From contig JBBSHU010000002.1 in assembly GCA_038232455.1 (NCBI GenBank), forward strand, positions 3,621-67,620: 64,000 nucleotides of DNA. Direction: 5' to 3'. The translations under genes were made by a program, and so were the position numbers. Origin of the DNA: DATAQC01 sp038232455. GTDB taxonomy: Bacteria > Actinomycetota > Acidimicrobiia > Acidimicrobiales > AC-14. Position 1 is the first letter of the stretch; each line of letters begins with the position of its first letter. The notes beneath the pieces are model-generated. The model saw nothing but the letters and a program-made list of their open reading frames with translations, had not been told where the DNA came from and made no database searches. Below, one piece after another: positions 43,000 to 52,146 of this stretch.

Positions 43000-43344
43000 A
43001 TGCCCGACGACGGTCCCGCCGGAGAGTCGAAGCCCCCCCCCGGGCCCACCACCCCGCTCAGGGGGCCGCTCGGGCCCACCACCCCGCTCAAGGGGCCGCT
43101 CGGGCCCACCGCCCTCCCCGGCGTCGGGGCACGGGTGGTGGCGTTCGTGGTCATCTGTGTGGGCGGTCTTTCCGGCCTGCTGATCGGGTTAGCTCTTGTC
43201 CGGGTGCAGTGCACCGGGGACTGCGACGTGGCGCAGGGGACGGGGGCCCTGGTCGGCGCGGTGGTCTCGGCGATCGGCGTGGCCGTCATCGCCGTCCTCG
43301 TCCTCCGGGCCATGGGCGAATGGCAGGCCGGCGGGAGGGGTTGA
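43000..43344 (+). CDS. Small membrane protein with repeat-derived N-terminus
   Basis: A 114-residue protein with a Pro/Gly-rich N-terminus (1-42) and two membrane helices (about 44-66 and 80-102). The helices are joined by a short loop with two cysteines (QCTGDC). Residues 17-36 are two near-identical copies of TPLRGPLGPT and TPLKGPLGPT, encoded by the family A repeats. I do not recognise the family. The ATG at 43000 is only 23 bases from the dinB start on the other strand; I could not judge whether the region holds one shared promoter. Confidence 0.65.
   Translation: MPDDGPAGESKPPPGPTTPLRGPLGPTTPLKGPLGPTALPGVGARVVAFVVICVGGLSGLLIGLALVRVQCTGDCDVAQGTGALVGAVVSAIGVAVIAVLVLRAMGEWQAGGRG
43048..43113 (+). 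repeat. Family A repeat, two tandem 30-bp units
   Basis: ACCCCGCTCAGGGGGCCGCT and its near copy with AAGGGG begin 30 bases apart. The copies differ at one base over the 30-bp unit. They are translated as two PLRGPLGP-type repeats in the small membrane protein. Confidence 0.85.
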
Positions 43345-43347
43345 CCA

Positions 43348-44061
43348 TCAACCGAGCGTGAGGCGGCGGAAGCCCTCGGCCAGGTTGGTTCCGCCGGCCC
43401 GACCGTCGTCCTCGGCCCGGGCCATGATCACCGCCCGGAGCCACTCCTCGCCCTCGCTGCCGAGCTGGGTCCGGTGACAGGCCAGAGCCGCCACCTTGGT
43501 ATCGAGCGCCGAGGCCACGTCGACCCACACGTTGGGGGCCAGGGTCCCCGACAGCAGGACGACAGGTACCGGGTGGGGGGGACCGGCGTCGGGAAAGTAC
43601 AGCGGGTTGCCCGCAGCGGGGGCCACGGCGTCGAGGGCGGCCCAGCCCACCATCCGGTGATCGCGGTGGTTGAAATAGGTGTCCCCGAAGATCACCGCCG
43701 TGGGATCGGGGCAGACAACCACGTCCGGACGGACACGACGGATGGCGGCGACGATCAGGGCTCGCACCGGCGCGGTGTTCTCGATCTCGCCGTCGTCGAT
43801 GTCGAGTTGCTCGTGGCCGGCCAGACCCAGCACCCGGGCGGCGGCGGTGATCTCGTCGGCCCGCAGGGCGGAGAGCTCGTCGGGATCGGTGGCCGGGTCA
43901 GGTGACCCCTTGTCGCCCCGGGTGCAGGTGAGGGCGTGCACGGCGGCCCCCTCGGCCGCCCACGCGGCCAGGGTTCCCCCACAGGAGATCTCCGGGTCGT
44001 CGGGGTGGGCATAGATGGCCAGTGCCCTCGTCGGTAGGGTGGAGAACAGCTCGGGTGCCAT
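43348..44061 (-). CDS. PIG-L/LmbE-family deacetylase (MshB-like)
   Basis: A 237-residue zinc-dependent N-deacetylase of the LmbE/PIG-L family. The metal motif AHPDDPE (18-24) and a second HRDHRMVGW motif are present. Family members act on GlcNAc-type substrates such as GlcNAc-Ins in mycothiol synthesis, lipoglycans or antibiotics; which applies here is not clear, since other mycothiol genes are not in the window. The ATG at 44061 was chosen because it begins the conserved region; the frame extends to 44229. It is divergent from the IMPase gene by 32 bases. Confidence 0.85.
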   Translation of the reverse strand: MAPELFSTLPTRALAIYAHPDDPEISCGGTLAAWAAEGAAVHALTCTRGDKGSPDPATDPDELSALRADEITAAARVLGLAGHEQLDIDDGEIENTAPVRALIVAAIRRVRPDVVVCPDPTAVIFGDTYFNHRDHRMVGWAALDAVAPAAGNPLYFPDAGPPHPVPVVLLSGTLAPNVWVDVASALDTKVAALACHRTQLGSEGEEWLRAVIMARAEDDGRAGGTNLAEGFRRLTLG

Positions 44062-44093
44062 GAGGCGACGGTAGTAGTGCGTAGGGTCGCCTC

Positions 44094-44912
44094 GTGGCCG
44101 ACCCCTCCGACGCGCCCGACCTGAACACCCTCGTCGACCTCGCGGTTGGCCTGGCCACCGATGCCGGGGCCTTGCTCCTGAACGGTCGGGCGTCGGTTCG
44201 AGCCGATGTCGCCACCAAGACCAGCGCAACCGACATGGTCACCGACATGGACCGGGCGTCGGAGGCCCTGATCGTGGAGGGCCTGATCCGGGCCCGCCCC
44301 GACGACGGGATCCTCGCCGAGGAGGGATCGAGCCGGGACGGGTCGAGCGGCGTGCGCTGGGTCATCGACCCCCTCGACGGCACTACCAACTACCTCTACG
44401 GCCACCCCACCTTCGCCGTGTCGATCGCCGCCGAATTCGACGGCCACACCGTGGTCGGCGTCGTCGCCGCCCCGGGCCACGACGAGATGTTCCGAGCCGT
44501 CGCCGGCGGTGGCGCGTTCGCCACCGGCGGTCGGTCGTTCGGCGAGGGCCAGCGACTCGTCGTCTCGGGCGCCACCGACCTGGCCACCTGCCTGGTGGCC
44601 ACCGGGTTCTCCTATGTGGCCGAACGGCGCACGGCCCAGGGGCGAGTGCTGGGTCGGGTACTGCCCCTCGTCCGCGACGTCCGCCGCCTGGGAGCCGCCG
44701 CCCTCGACCTGTGCTGGGTGGCGTGCGGGCGGGTCGACGCCTACTACGAAGCCGGACTCCAGCCATGGGACCTGGCCGCCGGCGCCCTCATCGCCGCCGA
44801 GGCCGGTGCCGGCGTCGTGGGCCTGGACGGGCCCGTTCCCGGTTCGGGCTCGGTCCTGGCGGCCACGCCCGCCCTGGTCGATCCCCTGCGTCAGCTCCTG
44901 GACCAACCCTGA
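44094..44912 (+). CDS. Inositol monophosphatase-family protein
   Basis: A 272-residue Mg-dependent phosphatase of the IMPase/FBPase/CysQ superfamily. Motifs are ATDMVTDMD, ILAEEGS and WVIDPLDGTTNYLYG (the DPxDGT metal site), with WDLAAGALIAAEAGAGV near the end. The substrate may be inositol phosphate, fructose-1,6-bisphosphate or PAP. Its position opposite an MshB-like deacetylase could hint at inositol metabolism, but this is weak. The start is a GTG. Confidence 0.88.
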   Translation: MADPSDAPDLNTLVDLAVGLATDAGALLLNGRASVRADVATKTSATDMVTDMDRASEALIVEGLIRARPDDGILAEEGSSRDGSSGVRWVIDPLDGTTNYLYGHPTFAVSIAAEFDGHTVVGVVAAPGHDEMFRAVAGGGAFATGGRSFGEGQRLVVSGATDLATCLVATGFSYVAERRTAQGRVLGRVLPLVRDVRRLGAAALDLCWVACGRVDAYYEAGLQPWDLAAGALIAAEAGAGVVGLDGPVPGSGSVLAATPALVDPLRQLLDQP

Positions 44913-44975
44913 CGGATGCGTGACCCCGCTGGACGCGGCGGGCGTGGTCCGAAGGACCCGGGTGCCCGCCGCCAG

Positions 44976-45779
44976 TTACACAGCCGAACCCGGCCACCAC
45001 AGGGCCACCACCTCCCTGAACCCCAGCTCGGCATCGGCCGGCAGGAGGGCGTCGACCTCGGGGTCACGCTCGGGCGATAGACAAAGGTGGCGTCGGACGA
45101 GGCCCACCCACGCGGCCCGGGGGCGGTCGAGTCGGGGTGGGGCGAGAAAGGCTTCCGAGCTCACGTCCAGGCCGGCCTCGACCAGCACGGCCACGGCGTC
45201 GTCTGCCTTGGGGCCGGTGGGACGGTCGAGGTTGTGGAAGTGCCGCCAGAGCGGGATCTGGCCCGACCGGGGATGGGTGGAAGTGAGCTCGACGACCACC
45301 CGTCGTCGAGCGTGGTCGGTGAGGGCCAGGGCGAAGGGGGCCAGATCGGCCACGTTGTAAAAGACGTGGTTGCACACCACCACGTCGGCCGGCGGGACCT
45401 GTGCCGACACGTCGGGCCACCGTCCGACCACCTCGACGTGGTCAATGTCCAGCTCGCCGGCCCGGGCCGCGAAGCCGGCCAGCATCTCCGGGTCGCTGTC
45501 GACCGCGATCACCTGCCGGGCCCGGCCGGCTGCGGCCACAGGCAGGCTGGCTGCCCCGCCGCCGGCGCCAACGTCGACCATGGTTCCTCCGACGGGCAGA
45601 GCCTCCAGGGCTCGACGCCGCGACAGGCTGTCGCTCCCGTCGTCGGGATCGGGGGCCCGGAACAGCGAAGGCTGGAACCCCCACGGCGACTCCGGAGCGG
45701 CGGCGCGGATCTCCGGGGGTATGGCCCAGCCGCCCAGCTGATCGGCCCAACGCTCCGCTGCGGTGGTCACCGACGCCAC
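44976..45779 (-). CDS. Class I SAM-dependent methyltransferase
   Basis: A 267-residue protein with a Rossmann SAM-binding motif (VDVGAGGGAASLPVA near residue 70), an acidic loop VIAVDSDPEML, and a metal-free, substrate-variable C-terminal half. The motif ADVVVCNHVFYNVADLAPF is the post-II region. The GTG at 45779 lies 8 bases after the VOC stop (45788). The longer open frame that joins it with the preceding VOC gene is an artefact of the frameshift in that gene. Substrate unknown. Confidence 0.8.
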   Translation of the reverse strand: MASVTTAAERWADQLGGWAIPPEIRAAAPESPWGFQPSLFRAPDPDDGSDSLSRRRALEALPVGGTMVDVGAGGGAASLPVAAAGRARQVIAVDSDPEMLAGFAARAGELDIDHVEVVGRWPDVSAQVPPADVVVCNHVFYNVADLAPFALALTDHARRRVVVELTSTHPRSGQIPLWRHFHNLDRPTGPKADDAVAVLVEAGLDVSSEAFLAPPRLDRPRAAWVGLVRRHLCLSPERDPEVDALLPADAELGFREVVALWWPGSAV

Positions 45780-45787
45780 GCTGGGAG

Positions 45788-46568
45788 CTACCCGGTCAGG
45801 CCGGCCTGGACGGCAATGACGTTGAACACGGCCCCGTCGGGGCCGGCGACGACGGCAAAGCGCCCAGGCTCGATGTCTCTCGGGCCCATGAACAGACTGC
45901 CCCCGAGGTCGGTGACGCGGGCCACGGCGGCGTCGGCCGTCGGCCACCGAGAAGTACACGGCCCAGAAGGGCGGGACGTCGGTCGGCAGATTGGGCGGCT
46001 TGGCCATCATCCCGGCCACGGATCGACCTCCGACCTTCCACTCGGTGTAGCCACCGGGCGAACCGGGCTCGCCGTGGGTCTCCGCCTCCCATCCGAACAC
46101 GGCCGAGTAGAAGGCCGTGGCCGCGGGGACGTCGGTGGTGATCAGCTCGCACCACGAGAAGGCGCCGGGCTCGTTCACCAGGCCCGCGCCTGCGTGGGTA
46201 CCGGCCTGCCAGATCGAGAACACCGCACCCTGCGGGTCGGTCAGCACGGCCATGTGCCCGAAGCCCATCACGTCCATGGGCGGCACGAGGATGCTCCCGC
46301 CGTTGTCGGTGACCTTGGCGGTCAGCGCCGCCGCGTCATCGACGCTGATGTAGGTCGACCAGTAGGGCGTGCCGGGGTTCTGTTGAGGCCCGAGACCGGC
46401 CACCGGCTTGTCCTTGAGCATCGCCATCCGGTAGCCACCGCCTTCGGGCGAGCCCTCCTGCACGTCCCAGCCGAAGAGAGCGCTGTAGAACTTCGCCGCT
46501 TTGTCCGTGTCGGCCGTACCCAGGTCGACCCATGACGGCACGCCGTGCTCGTAGGACTTGATCTCCAT
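45788..46568 (-). pseudogene. VOC-family (glyoxalase-like) protein, frameshifted
   Basis: Two tandem glyoxalase/bleomycin-resistance-like domains, as in actinobacterial VOC proteins. The start is MEIKSYEHGVPSWVDLG with GWDVQEGSPEGGGYRM; the second domain has SWCELITTDVPAATAF and FGWEAETHGEPG. After FWAVYFSVAD the frame breaks near 45934-45939, where one extra G (CGGCC instead of CGCC) shifts reading. With that base ignored the protein continues ADAAVARVTDLGGSLFMGPR to a stop at 45788, about 259 residues. A functional gene with one sequence error is the simplest explanation. The substrate is not known. Confidence 0.82.
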
Positions 46569-46605
46569 CGGACCCTCCTTTCGTCGGCCGGTTCTAACAC
46601 GCGAG

Positions 46606-46632
46606 GGCCCTGCCGGCGGAAGGAGCAGGGCC
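46606..46632. terminator. Candidate hairpin downstream of pfkA
   Basis: GGCCCTGC (46606-46613) and GCAGGGCC (46625-46632) form a perfect 8-bp stem with an 11-base loop in the 86-base gap after pfkA. No U-tract follows, so the terminator call is modest. Confidence 0.45.
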
Positions 46633-46654
46633 GGCCGAGGGACCGGACCGGGTC

Positions 46655-47686
46655 CTATCCGAAGAACTCCTGGGCCACTCCGTGATAGAGCCCGGGGTCG
46701 ACCGTCTTGGACTCACCCACGGCCTCGGCCAACGGGACCCGCACGATCTGGCCGGCCTGAAGGGCCACCATGTGGCCGAAGGCCTTGTCGTGGACGGCGT
46801 CGATGGCGCCGATACCGAACCGCGTGGCCAGCACCCGGTCGAATGCGGTGGGTGTGCCACCCCGCTGGATGTGACCGAGGATGGTGACCCGGGTCTCGAA
46901 CCCGGTGCGCTTCTCGATCTCGCCCGCCACCACGTTGGCGATGCCCCCGAGACGCTCGTGGCCGAACTGGTCGACGTCGCCCGACTGGACGACCATGGTG
47001 CCCGCCTTGGGCTTGGCTCCCTCGGCCACCACGACCAAGGAGGCGAAGCGACCCCGCTCGTGGCGTCGGCGCAGGCGATCGGCCACCTCGTCGATGTCGA
47101 ACTCCTCCTCGGGGATGAGGACCTCGGCCGCCCCCCCGGCGATTCCCGCGTAGGTGGCGATCCAGCCGGCGTCGCGACCCATGACCTCGACCACCATCAC
47201 CCGGTCGTGGGACTCGGCCGTGGTGTGGAGGCGGTCGATGGCGTCTGTGGCGATCTGCACGGCGGTGTGGAACCCGAAGGTGACCTCGGTGGCCGACAGG
47301 TCGTTGTCGATGGTCTTGGGGACGCCGACCACGCTCACGCCCTGGTCGCCGAGGCGGTGGGCGACCCCGAGGGTGTCGTCGCCGCCGATGGCCACCAGGG
47401 CGTCGATCCGCTGCTCACGCAGAGACCCCACCGCCCGCTCAGGCCCGCCGTCGACCTTGTAGGGATTGGTCCGGGAGGTGCCGAGGATCGTGCCTCCCCG
47501 AGGGAGGATGCCCCGGCAGCGCTCGACGTCGAGGGGCACCACGTCGCCCTCGAGGACTCCCCGCCAGCCGTCACGGAAACCCACCAGCTCATCGCCGTAA
47601 TGACGCTCCGCCTTGCGCACGACGGCCCGGATCACGGCATTCAGCCCGGGACAGTCGCCCCCACCGGTCAGGATCCCGACGCGCAT
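46655..47686 (-). CDS. pfkA: 6-phosphofructokinase with pyrophosphate-type active-site residues
   Basis: Phosphorylates fructose 6-phosphate. The product has 343 residues. Motifs are LTGGGDCPGLNAVIR (6-20), GGDDTLGVA at 101-109 and GVPKTIDNDL at 121-130. In this family Gly104 and Gly124 occur in ATP-dependent enzymes, whereas Asp104 and Lys124 occur in pyrophosphate-dependent ones; here both are the pyrophosphate type (Asp104, Lys124). This points to a reversible PPi-PFK, but the enzyme would need assay. The ATG at 47686 has AGGGTGG upstream; a GTG at 47695 is possible. Confidence 0.92.
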   Translation of the reverse strand: MRVGILTGGGDCPGLNAVIRAVVRKAERHYGDELVGFRDGWRGVLEGDVVPLDVERCRGILPRGGTILGTSRTNPYKVDGGPERAVGSLREQRIDALVAIGGDDTLGVAHRLGDQGVSVVGVPKTIDNDLSATEVTFGFHTAVQIATDAIDRLHTTAESHDRVMVVEVMGRDAGWIATYAGIAGGAAEVLIPEEEFDIDEVADRLRRRHERGRFASLVVVAEGAKPKAGTMVVQSGDVDQFGHERLGGIANVVAGEIEKRTGFETRVTILGHIQRGGTPTAFDRVLATRFGIGAIDAVHDKAFGHMVALQAGQIVRVPLAEAVGESKTVDPGLYHGVAQEFFG

Positions 47687-47776
47687 CGCCGCCACCCTAC
47701 CCGTGGGTCCGACGACTCGAACCCTGGCGGGAGGCGCTCCGGGGGAGGGAGTGCTCGCTCGCCGCCAGGGCCGAGA

Positions 47777-48541
47777 TCAGGCGATCCGGCTCCCCGCCGC
47801 CTCAGCAGGGGCCGGATTCCTTCCGCCCAGATTCGTGCCGCCCAGCGGCGACTGGAGAGCCGCTTCGTCGAGACGCACGTCTCCGGCCACCCAGCCCAGA
47901 TCGGCCAACCGGTGGTCGGCGATGCGGGCGACCGCTCCGACTTGGCGACGCTCCCGGGCCCGAAAGGGCCGGCCGCGGCGGCCGACGACCAGGGCGAGGC
48001 GTCCGTCGGAGAGTCCGGCCCAGGCGACATCGTCGGGGCCGCACTCACCGGAGACGGCCGCCGCCGAGGATCGGCTCCCGTTGACGAAGGCGATTAGCCA
48101 GGCCGGCGGGGGGGGCGCCCCCTCGCAGGCCCGCAGCAGACGCTGGTCGATTTCGACGACTGCCGACCACTCGGTCTCGAAGTCGAGCCTGGCCCGGGCG
48201 ACCAACACGTCGAGCAGGGAGGCGGGCCCGGTCGCCGCCACCAGCGCCGAAGCCGTCTCCAGGGCATCGAGGCGAGGGTCGTGGAGCCGCTCGGGTGCCT
48301 GGCGGACATCTTCCACGTCGACACCGTCGACCTGGTTGATCTCCGATACGAGGAGAGGCACCAGGCTCTCGTCGGGAACTTGGATCACCAGCTCGTCGAT
48401 GGCCTGACCACCATCGCGTTCGAGTATGTCGATACCGACCAGGTCACCCCGGACAGCACCGACCCGACTGGCCACGGCACCGAGGGCACCGGGACGGTCC
48501 GGCAGCCACACCCGGAGGAGATAGGTCTGCATTGGCCGCAC
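47777..48541 (-). CDS. ACT-domain regulatory protein
   Basis: A 254-residue protein with an N-terminal ACT-like ligand-binding domain (about 4-75, YLLRVWLPDRPGALGAVASR) and a C-terminal region of unknown fold containing PSLLD-type helices. ACT domains bind amino acids or related ligands. There is no fused catalytic domain, so it is probably an amino-acid-sensing regulator; the partner is unknown. The start is taken as the GTG at 48541; an ATG three codons in (48532) is equally good. It is not clearly operonic with pfkA, which begins about 90 bases downstream. Confidence 0.72.
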   Translation of the reverse strand: MRPMQTYLLRVWLPDRPGALGAVASRVGAVRGDLVGIDILERDGGQAIDELVIQVPDESLVPLLVSEINQVDGVDVEDVRQAPERLHDPRLDALETASALVAATGPASLLDVLVARARLDFETEWSAVVEIDQRLLRACEGAPPPPAWLIAFVNGSRSSAAAVSGECGPDDVAWAGLSDGRLALVVGRRGRPFRARERRQVGAVARIADHRLADLGWVAGDVRLDEAALQSPLGGTNLGGRNPAPAEAAGSRIA

Positions 48542-48589
48542 GTTAGGACCGAGTTGTGAACGGCCGGTTACGGACGGACGACGATGGCG

Positions 48590-49003
48590 TTACTCTCCGG
48601 CCAGGGGCGCCGGGCGGGTCCGGGCGTCGTCGACGAAGAGCAGGAGCTCGTCGGCATCGACCACCTGGGCCAGCTCCCAACGCCAGCGGGCGAGGACGGG
48701 CTCGTCGTCGGCGACCACTGCGTAGGCGAAGGGCGCCCGGTAGGGCAGCCACGGCTGGCTGCCGAACAGGTCTACGAACGCCGGGTGAGTGGCCCAGGCC
48801 CGGCTGACGATCAGGTGGCCGGGGCGACACGCGCACTGATGGGTGAACACCACCCAGCCGGTGACGCCGTTGTCGTCACGCTCGATGTCGGCAGCGGCCA
48901 CGCGCTCGAGTTCGAGGGCACGCCGACACTCCGAACACCGGAACACCACCAAGACCAGGTCGTGCGCCGGCCGCGGCCGCCGCTCGACACCTCGAGCGAA
49001 CAT
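48590..49003 (-). CDS. Small cysteine-containing conserved hypothetical protein
   Basis: A 137-residue protein from the ATG at 49003, with GGAGG seven bases upstream. It has a CxxC-like pair (FRCSECRRAL, about residues 22-31) and a later HQCACRPGH, suggesting a small zinc site. A compact C-terminal region contains SRAWATHPAFVDLFGSQP. I do not recognise the family. The longer open frame to 49147 lacks any signal. It sits tail-to-head with the AlaC-like gene upstream on the same strand. Confidence 0.65.
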   Translation of the reverse strand: MFARGVERRPRPAHDLVLVVFRCSECRRALELERVAAADIERDDNGVTGWVVFTHQCACRPGHLIVSRAWATHPAFVDLFGSQPWLPYRAPFAYAVVADDEPVLARWRWELAQVVDADELLLFVDDARTRPAPLAGE

Positions 49004-49153
49004 CGGTAATCCTCCATGGAAAGACCCCCGAACGTCCTGGTGGACGCCCTCTTCATCCCAACAGACATCTGGGATACCCCATTTGATACATCCAAATCGC
49101 CTCGATTGTTCCGCGAGTGGACGACCAGGTCGGACTTGCAGGGCCACCGGCTG

Positions 49154-50326
49154 CTACAGCTTGGTGAGGGCCCGGCGGAGGTTGCGCACGGCCTGGCCGA
49201 TGCGCTGCTCGTTCTCGATGAGGGCGAAGCGCACGTAGCCGTCGCCCGTCGGCCCGAAGCCGATGCCCGGCGAGGTCGCCACCCTGGCCTCGCGTACGAG
49301 GAACGAGGCGAACTCGAGCGATCCCATCTCCCGGTAGGGCTCGGGGATGGGGGCCCACACGAACATGGTGGCCTGGGGTCGCTCCACCTCCCACCCGATG
49401 CGGTTCAACCCGTCGCACAGGGCGTTGCGACGGTTCCAGTAGATCTCGTTGACCACCTTGGGGTAGTCGGGGGCCTCGTTCATGGCCACGATGGCAGCGA
49501 TCTGGATGGGCTGGAACGTGCCGTAGTCGAGGTAGGACTTGATCTTGGCCAGGGCGGCGACGATCTCGGGATTGCCGACGCAGAACCCCACTCTCCATCC
49601 GGCCATGGAGAACGACTTGGTGAGGGTGTAGAGCTCGACGGCCACGTCCTTGGCTCCCGGAACCTGCAGGATCGACGGCGGCTGATAGCCGTCGAAGGCG
49701 GTGTCGGAGTAGGCGAAGTCATGGACGAGGATCACGTTGTGCTCGCGGGCGAAGGCCACGATCCGCTCCAACCAGGCCAGGTCGACGCACGTCGTCGTGG
49801 GGTTGTGGGGAAACGACATGACGATGACACGGGGGTGGGGCCAGGCGTTCTCCCACGCGTCCATGAGGTTGGCGAAGAAGTCCTCCCCCTCCCCGAGACG
49901 GACCTGGCGCACGTCGGCCCCGGCGAACAGCGGAGCGTAGATGTGGATCGGGTACGACGGTGTCGGCACCAGGGCGGTGTCGCCCGGCCCGAGCAGGACC
50001 CACATGAGGTGGGACAGGCCCTCCTTGGCCCCGATGGTGTTGATGACCTCGGTGTCGGGGTCGAGGTCGACGCCGAAGCGGCGCTGGTAGAGGTCGCACA
50101 CCGCAGCCCGGAGCTTGGGGATGCCCCGGCTCGATGAGTACCTGTGGTTGCGGGGGTTACGGGCGGCCTCGGCCAACTTCTCTACGGCCACGTCGGGAGA
50201 GGCGATGTCGGGGTTGCCGAAGCCGAGGTCGATGACGTCCTCACCTGCGCGCCGGGCGGCCATCTTCAACCCGTCGATGACGGTGAAGACGTACGGGGGC
50301 AGGGCGTTGATGCGCCGAAATTCCAT
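49154..50326 (-). CDS. Class I/II aminotransferase, AlaC-like
   Basis: A 390-residue PLP aminotransferase. The N-terminus MEFRRINALPPYVFTVIDGL strongly resembles AlaC, a glutamate-pyruvate transaminase that makes alanine. Motifs include DVIDLGFGNPDIASP, NTIGAKEGLSHLMW and the PLP lysine in YTLTKSFSMAGWRVGF. The start at 50326 has GAGAGG before it; the longer open frame (50443) is not conserved. Alanine synthesis would suit the nearby peptidoglycan genes, though that link is only by proximity. Confidence 0.9.
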   Translation of the reverse strand: MEFRRINALPPYVFTVIDGLKMAARRAGEDVIDLGFGNPDIASPDVAVEKLAEAARNPRNHRYSSSRGIPKLRAAVCDLYQRRFGVDLDPDTEVINTIGAKEGLSHLMWVLLGPGDTALVPTPSYPIHIYAPLFAGADVRQVRLGEGEDFFANLMDAWENAWPHPRVIVMSFPHNPTTTCVDLAWLERIVAFAREHNVILVHDFAYSDTAFDGYQPPSILQVPGAKDVAVELYTLTKSFSMAGWRVGFCVGNPEIVAALAKIKSYLDYGTFQPIQIAAIVAMNEAPDYPKVVNEIYWNRRNALCDGLNRIGWEVERPQATMFVWAPIPEPYREMGSLEFASFLVREARVATSPGIGFGPTGDGYVRFALIENEQRIGQAVRNLRRALTKL

Positions 50327-50358
50327 TGCGTTCCTCTCGGCCTGGCGGCGTGGCGAGG

Positions 50359-51168
50359 CTACCGGGCCGCGGCGGCCGCCTCGGCGACATTGTCGACCGC
50401 CCGGGGGTCGGACCCGATGTCGATGGGAGCGCACACGGCCCATGCCGCGCCGGTGGCGGCCAGGGCGCCGAGGTGGCGGCTGAGGTCGTCGACGGTGCCA
50501 TGGACCAGGCCCGGGCGGTCACCGTGGCGGGCCAACTTCTGGCGAGCCTCCTCGACCGTGCGGCCCACCAGGACCTGGCCACCCCAGCTCGTCGCCACGT
50601 CCTCGGCGGCAAAGCTGCGGAGCTCCGCGTCGAACCCCGTCACCGCGGCGGCAAAGCCGCGAGCGTCGACGCCCCAGAGATTCCATCCGTCGGAGGCGGC
50701 CGCGGCCCGGCGCACCGCCTTGGACCGGCCGCCGACCCAGGTGGCCACACCGGCGCCCCGCAAACGAAGACAGCACCCGACCAGTGCAACCACCCGGTCA
50801 TCCACCGATCCGAAGCCCACGCCGTAGGCCTCGTTCTCGGCCCGGTTGGCGCTGTCGCCGGTGCCCAGCGTGACCAGGAGGCGGTCCCCCACCATCGCCT
50901 GGAGGGTCAGCATGGCGTTGACCAGCACATCGTCGGACAGCACCGACACCCGGGCGACGAGAGGGCCCAGGATCAGGCGTTCGGTCTCGGCGGCCAGGGC
51001 GCCGAGCAGGACGTTGCTGTATAGAGCCGGTCGATCGGGGCGACCGAGGGGCCACAGGTGATCGAAGACGAACACGCCGTCGAGACCGACGCGCTCGGCC
51101 GCCCTGGCCGTGGCGAGAGCGGGCTCGGCGTCGTCGCGGAACTGGGGTAGTGAGATCCCGACGCGCAC
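50359..51168 (-). CDS. LLM-class (F420/FMN-dependent) oxidoreductase
   Basis: A 269-residue luciferase-like monooxygenase-family protein. It starts VRVGISLPQFRDDAEPALAT, followed by GVFVFDHLW, then VTLGTGDSANRAENEAYGVG, typical of F420-dependent subgroups. A GTG at 51168 begins 4 bases after the ROK stop. The cofactor is probably F420 given the organism type, but FMN is possible. No obvious substrate. Confidence 0.83.
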   Translation of the reverse strand: MRVGISLPQFRDDAEPALATARAAERVGLDGVFVFDHLWPLGRPDRPALYSNVLLGALAAETERLILGPLVARVSVLSDDVLVNAMLTLQAMVGDRLLVTLGTGDSANRAENEAYGVGFGSVDDRVVALVGCCLRLRGAGVATWVGGRSKAVRRAAAASDGWNLWGVDARGFAAAVTGFDAELRSFAAEDVATSWGGQVLVGRTVEEARQKLARHGDRPGLVHGTVDDLSRHLGALAATGAAWAVCAPIDIGSDPRAVDNVAEAAAAAR

Positions 51169-51172
51169 GGGC

Positions 51173-52138
51173 CTAGCCCGTGCCGGCGGCCAGGAGTGCC
51201 GCCCCGATCGCCCCGGCGCGCTCACCGAGGAGGGCGGCGACGATTTCCACTTCCGGACGCCGGTCCGACCCGAAGAGCAGGTCGGCCAGCGCCGTCCGGA
51301 TGGGCCCGAGGAGCGTCTCGCCCGCCCTGACCAGACCGCCCCCGAGCACGAAGGCCTGGGGGTCGAAGATGTTCACCAGGTTGGCCAGGCCCAGTGCCGT
51401 CCACCACGCGAAGCGGTCCATGACCTCGGCGGCCAGGGCGTCGCCCTCAGCCGCGGCGGCGGTGACGTGTTCGCCGCGAACGTCTTCGACCCTGCCGCCG
51501 GCCAGCTCCACCATCCTATTTCCCTTATCCGCCATCCCGATCAGGGGGCCGCTCGGGCCCTGGGCTTTGGCAGCCTCGCGGCCCAGCCGCCCGAGGCCGT
51601 TACCCGACGAAAACCGCTCCCAGCACCCGCGCTGCCCGCACGGGCAGGGGGGCCCTCCGGGGTCGACCACCATGTGCCCGACCTCACCGGCGAAGCCGTT
51701 GGCCCCGCGGTGCACCCGGCCTCCGAGGATGATCCCGCCGCCGATGCCCGTGCCCAGCGTGACGAGGATGACGTCGTCGAACCCTCGCGCCGCCCCCATC
51801 TCCCGCTCGCCCCAGGCCGCGCAGGTCGCGTCGTTCTCCACCGTCACCCGCAGGCCCGTGGTGTCCTCGAGCACCGACCGCAGGTCGAGGCCACCCTCGA
51901 CCTCCAGGTTGGGGGCGACGTGGAGGGTACCGTGGCGATCGACCAACCCGGGGGCACCGACGCACACGGCCTGGAGCGCCGACGCCCCCCCGAGGGCGCC
52001 TACCACTCCCGCGAGGTCGGCCACGACGGCATCGGTGCCCTTCGGCGTGGGCACGCGCGTCTCGGCCACGATCACGCCGTCGTCGAGAACCACCCCCAGG
52101 CACTTGGTCCCGCCCAGGTCGATGCCACAGCAGGCCAC
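51173..52138 (-). CDS. ROK-family sugar kinase with a repeat-derived insertion
   Basis: A second ROK kinase, 321 residues. It has GIDLGGTKCLGVVL (5-18), VENDATCAAWGE, TLGTGIGGGIILGG and the zinc motif CPCGQRGCWERF. Between FSSGNGLGRLGREAA and EDVRGEHVTAAAA is an unusual stretch (KAQGPSGPLIGMADKGNRMVEL) whose start is encoded by a family A repeat. This lies in a surface loop of the family, so activity may be retained. The start is a GTG. It is adjacent to the LLM gene and the GH15 gene. Confidence 0.88.
   Translation of the reverse strand: MACCGIDLGGTKCLGVVLDDGVIVAETRVPTPKGTDAVVADLAGVVGALGGASALQAVCVGAPGLVDRHGTLHVAPNLEVEGGLDLRSVLEDTTGLRVTVENDATCAAWGEREMGAARGFDDVILVTLGTGIGGGIILGGRVHRGANGFAGEVGHMVVDPGGPPCPCGQRGCWERFSSGNGLGRLGREAAKAQGPSGPLIGMADKGNRMVELAGGRVEDVRGEHVTAAAAEGDALAAEVMDRFAWWTALGLANLVNIFDPQAFVLGGGLVRAGETLLGPIRTALADLLFGSDRRPEVEIVAALLGERAGAIGAALLAAGTG
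51532..51560 (+). repeat. Family A repeat, single unit in the ROK gene
   Basis: The core GATCAGGGGGCCGCTCGGGC matches the other family A copies. It is flanked by AT-richer CCTATTTCCCTTATCC, which is out of keeping with the rest of the gene. Confidence 0.7.
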
Positions 52139-52146
52139 GGTCGCTT

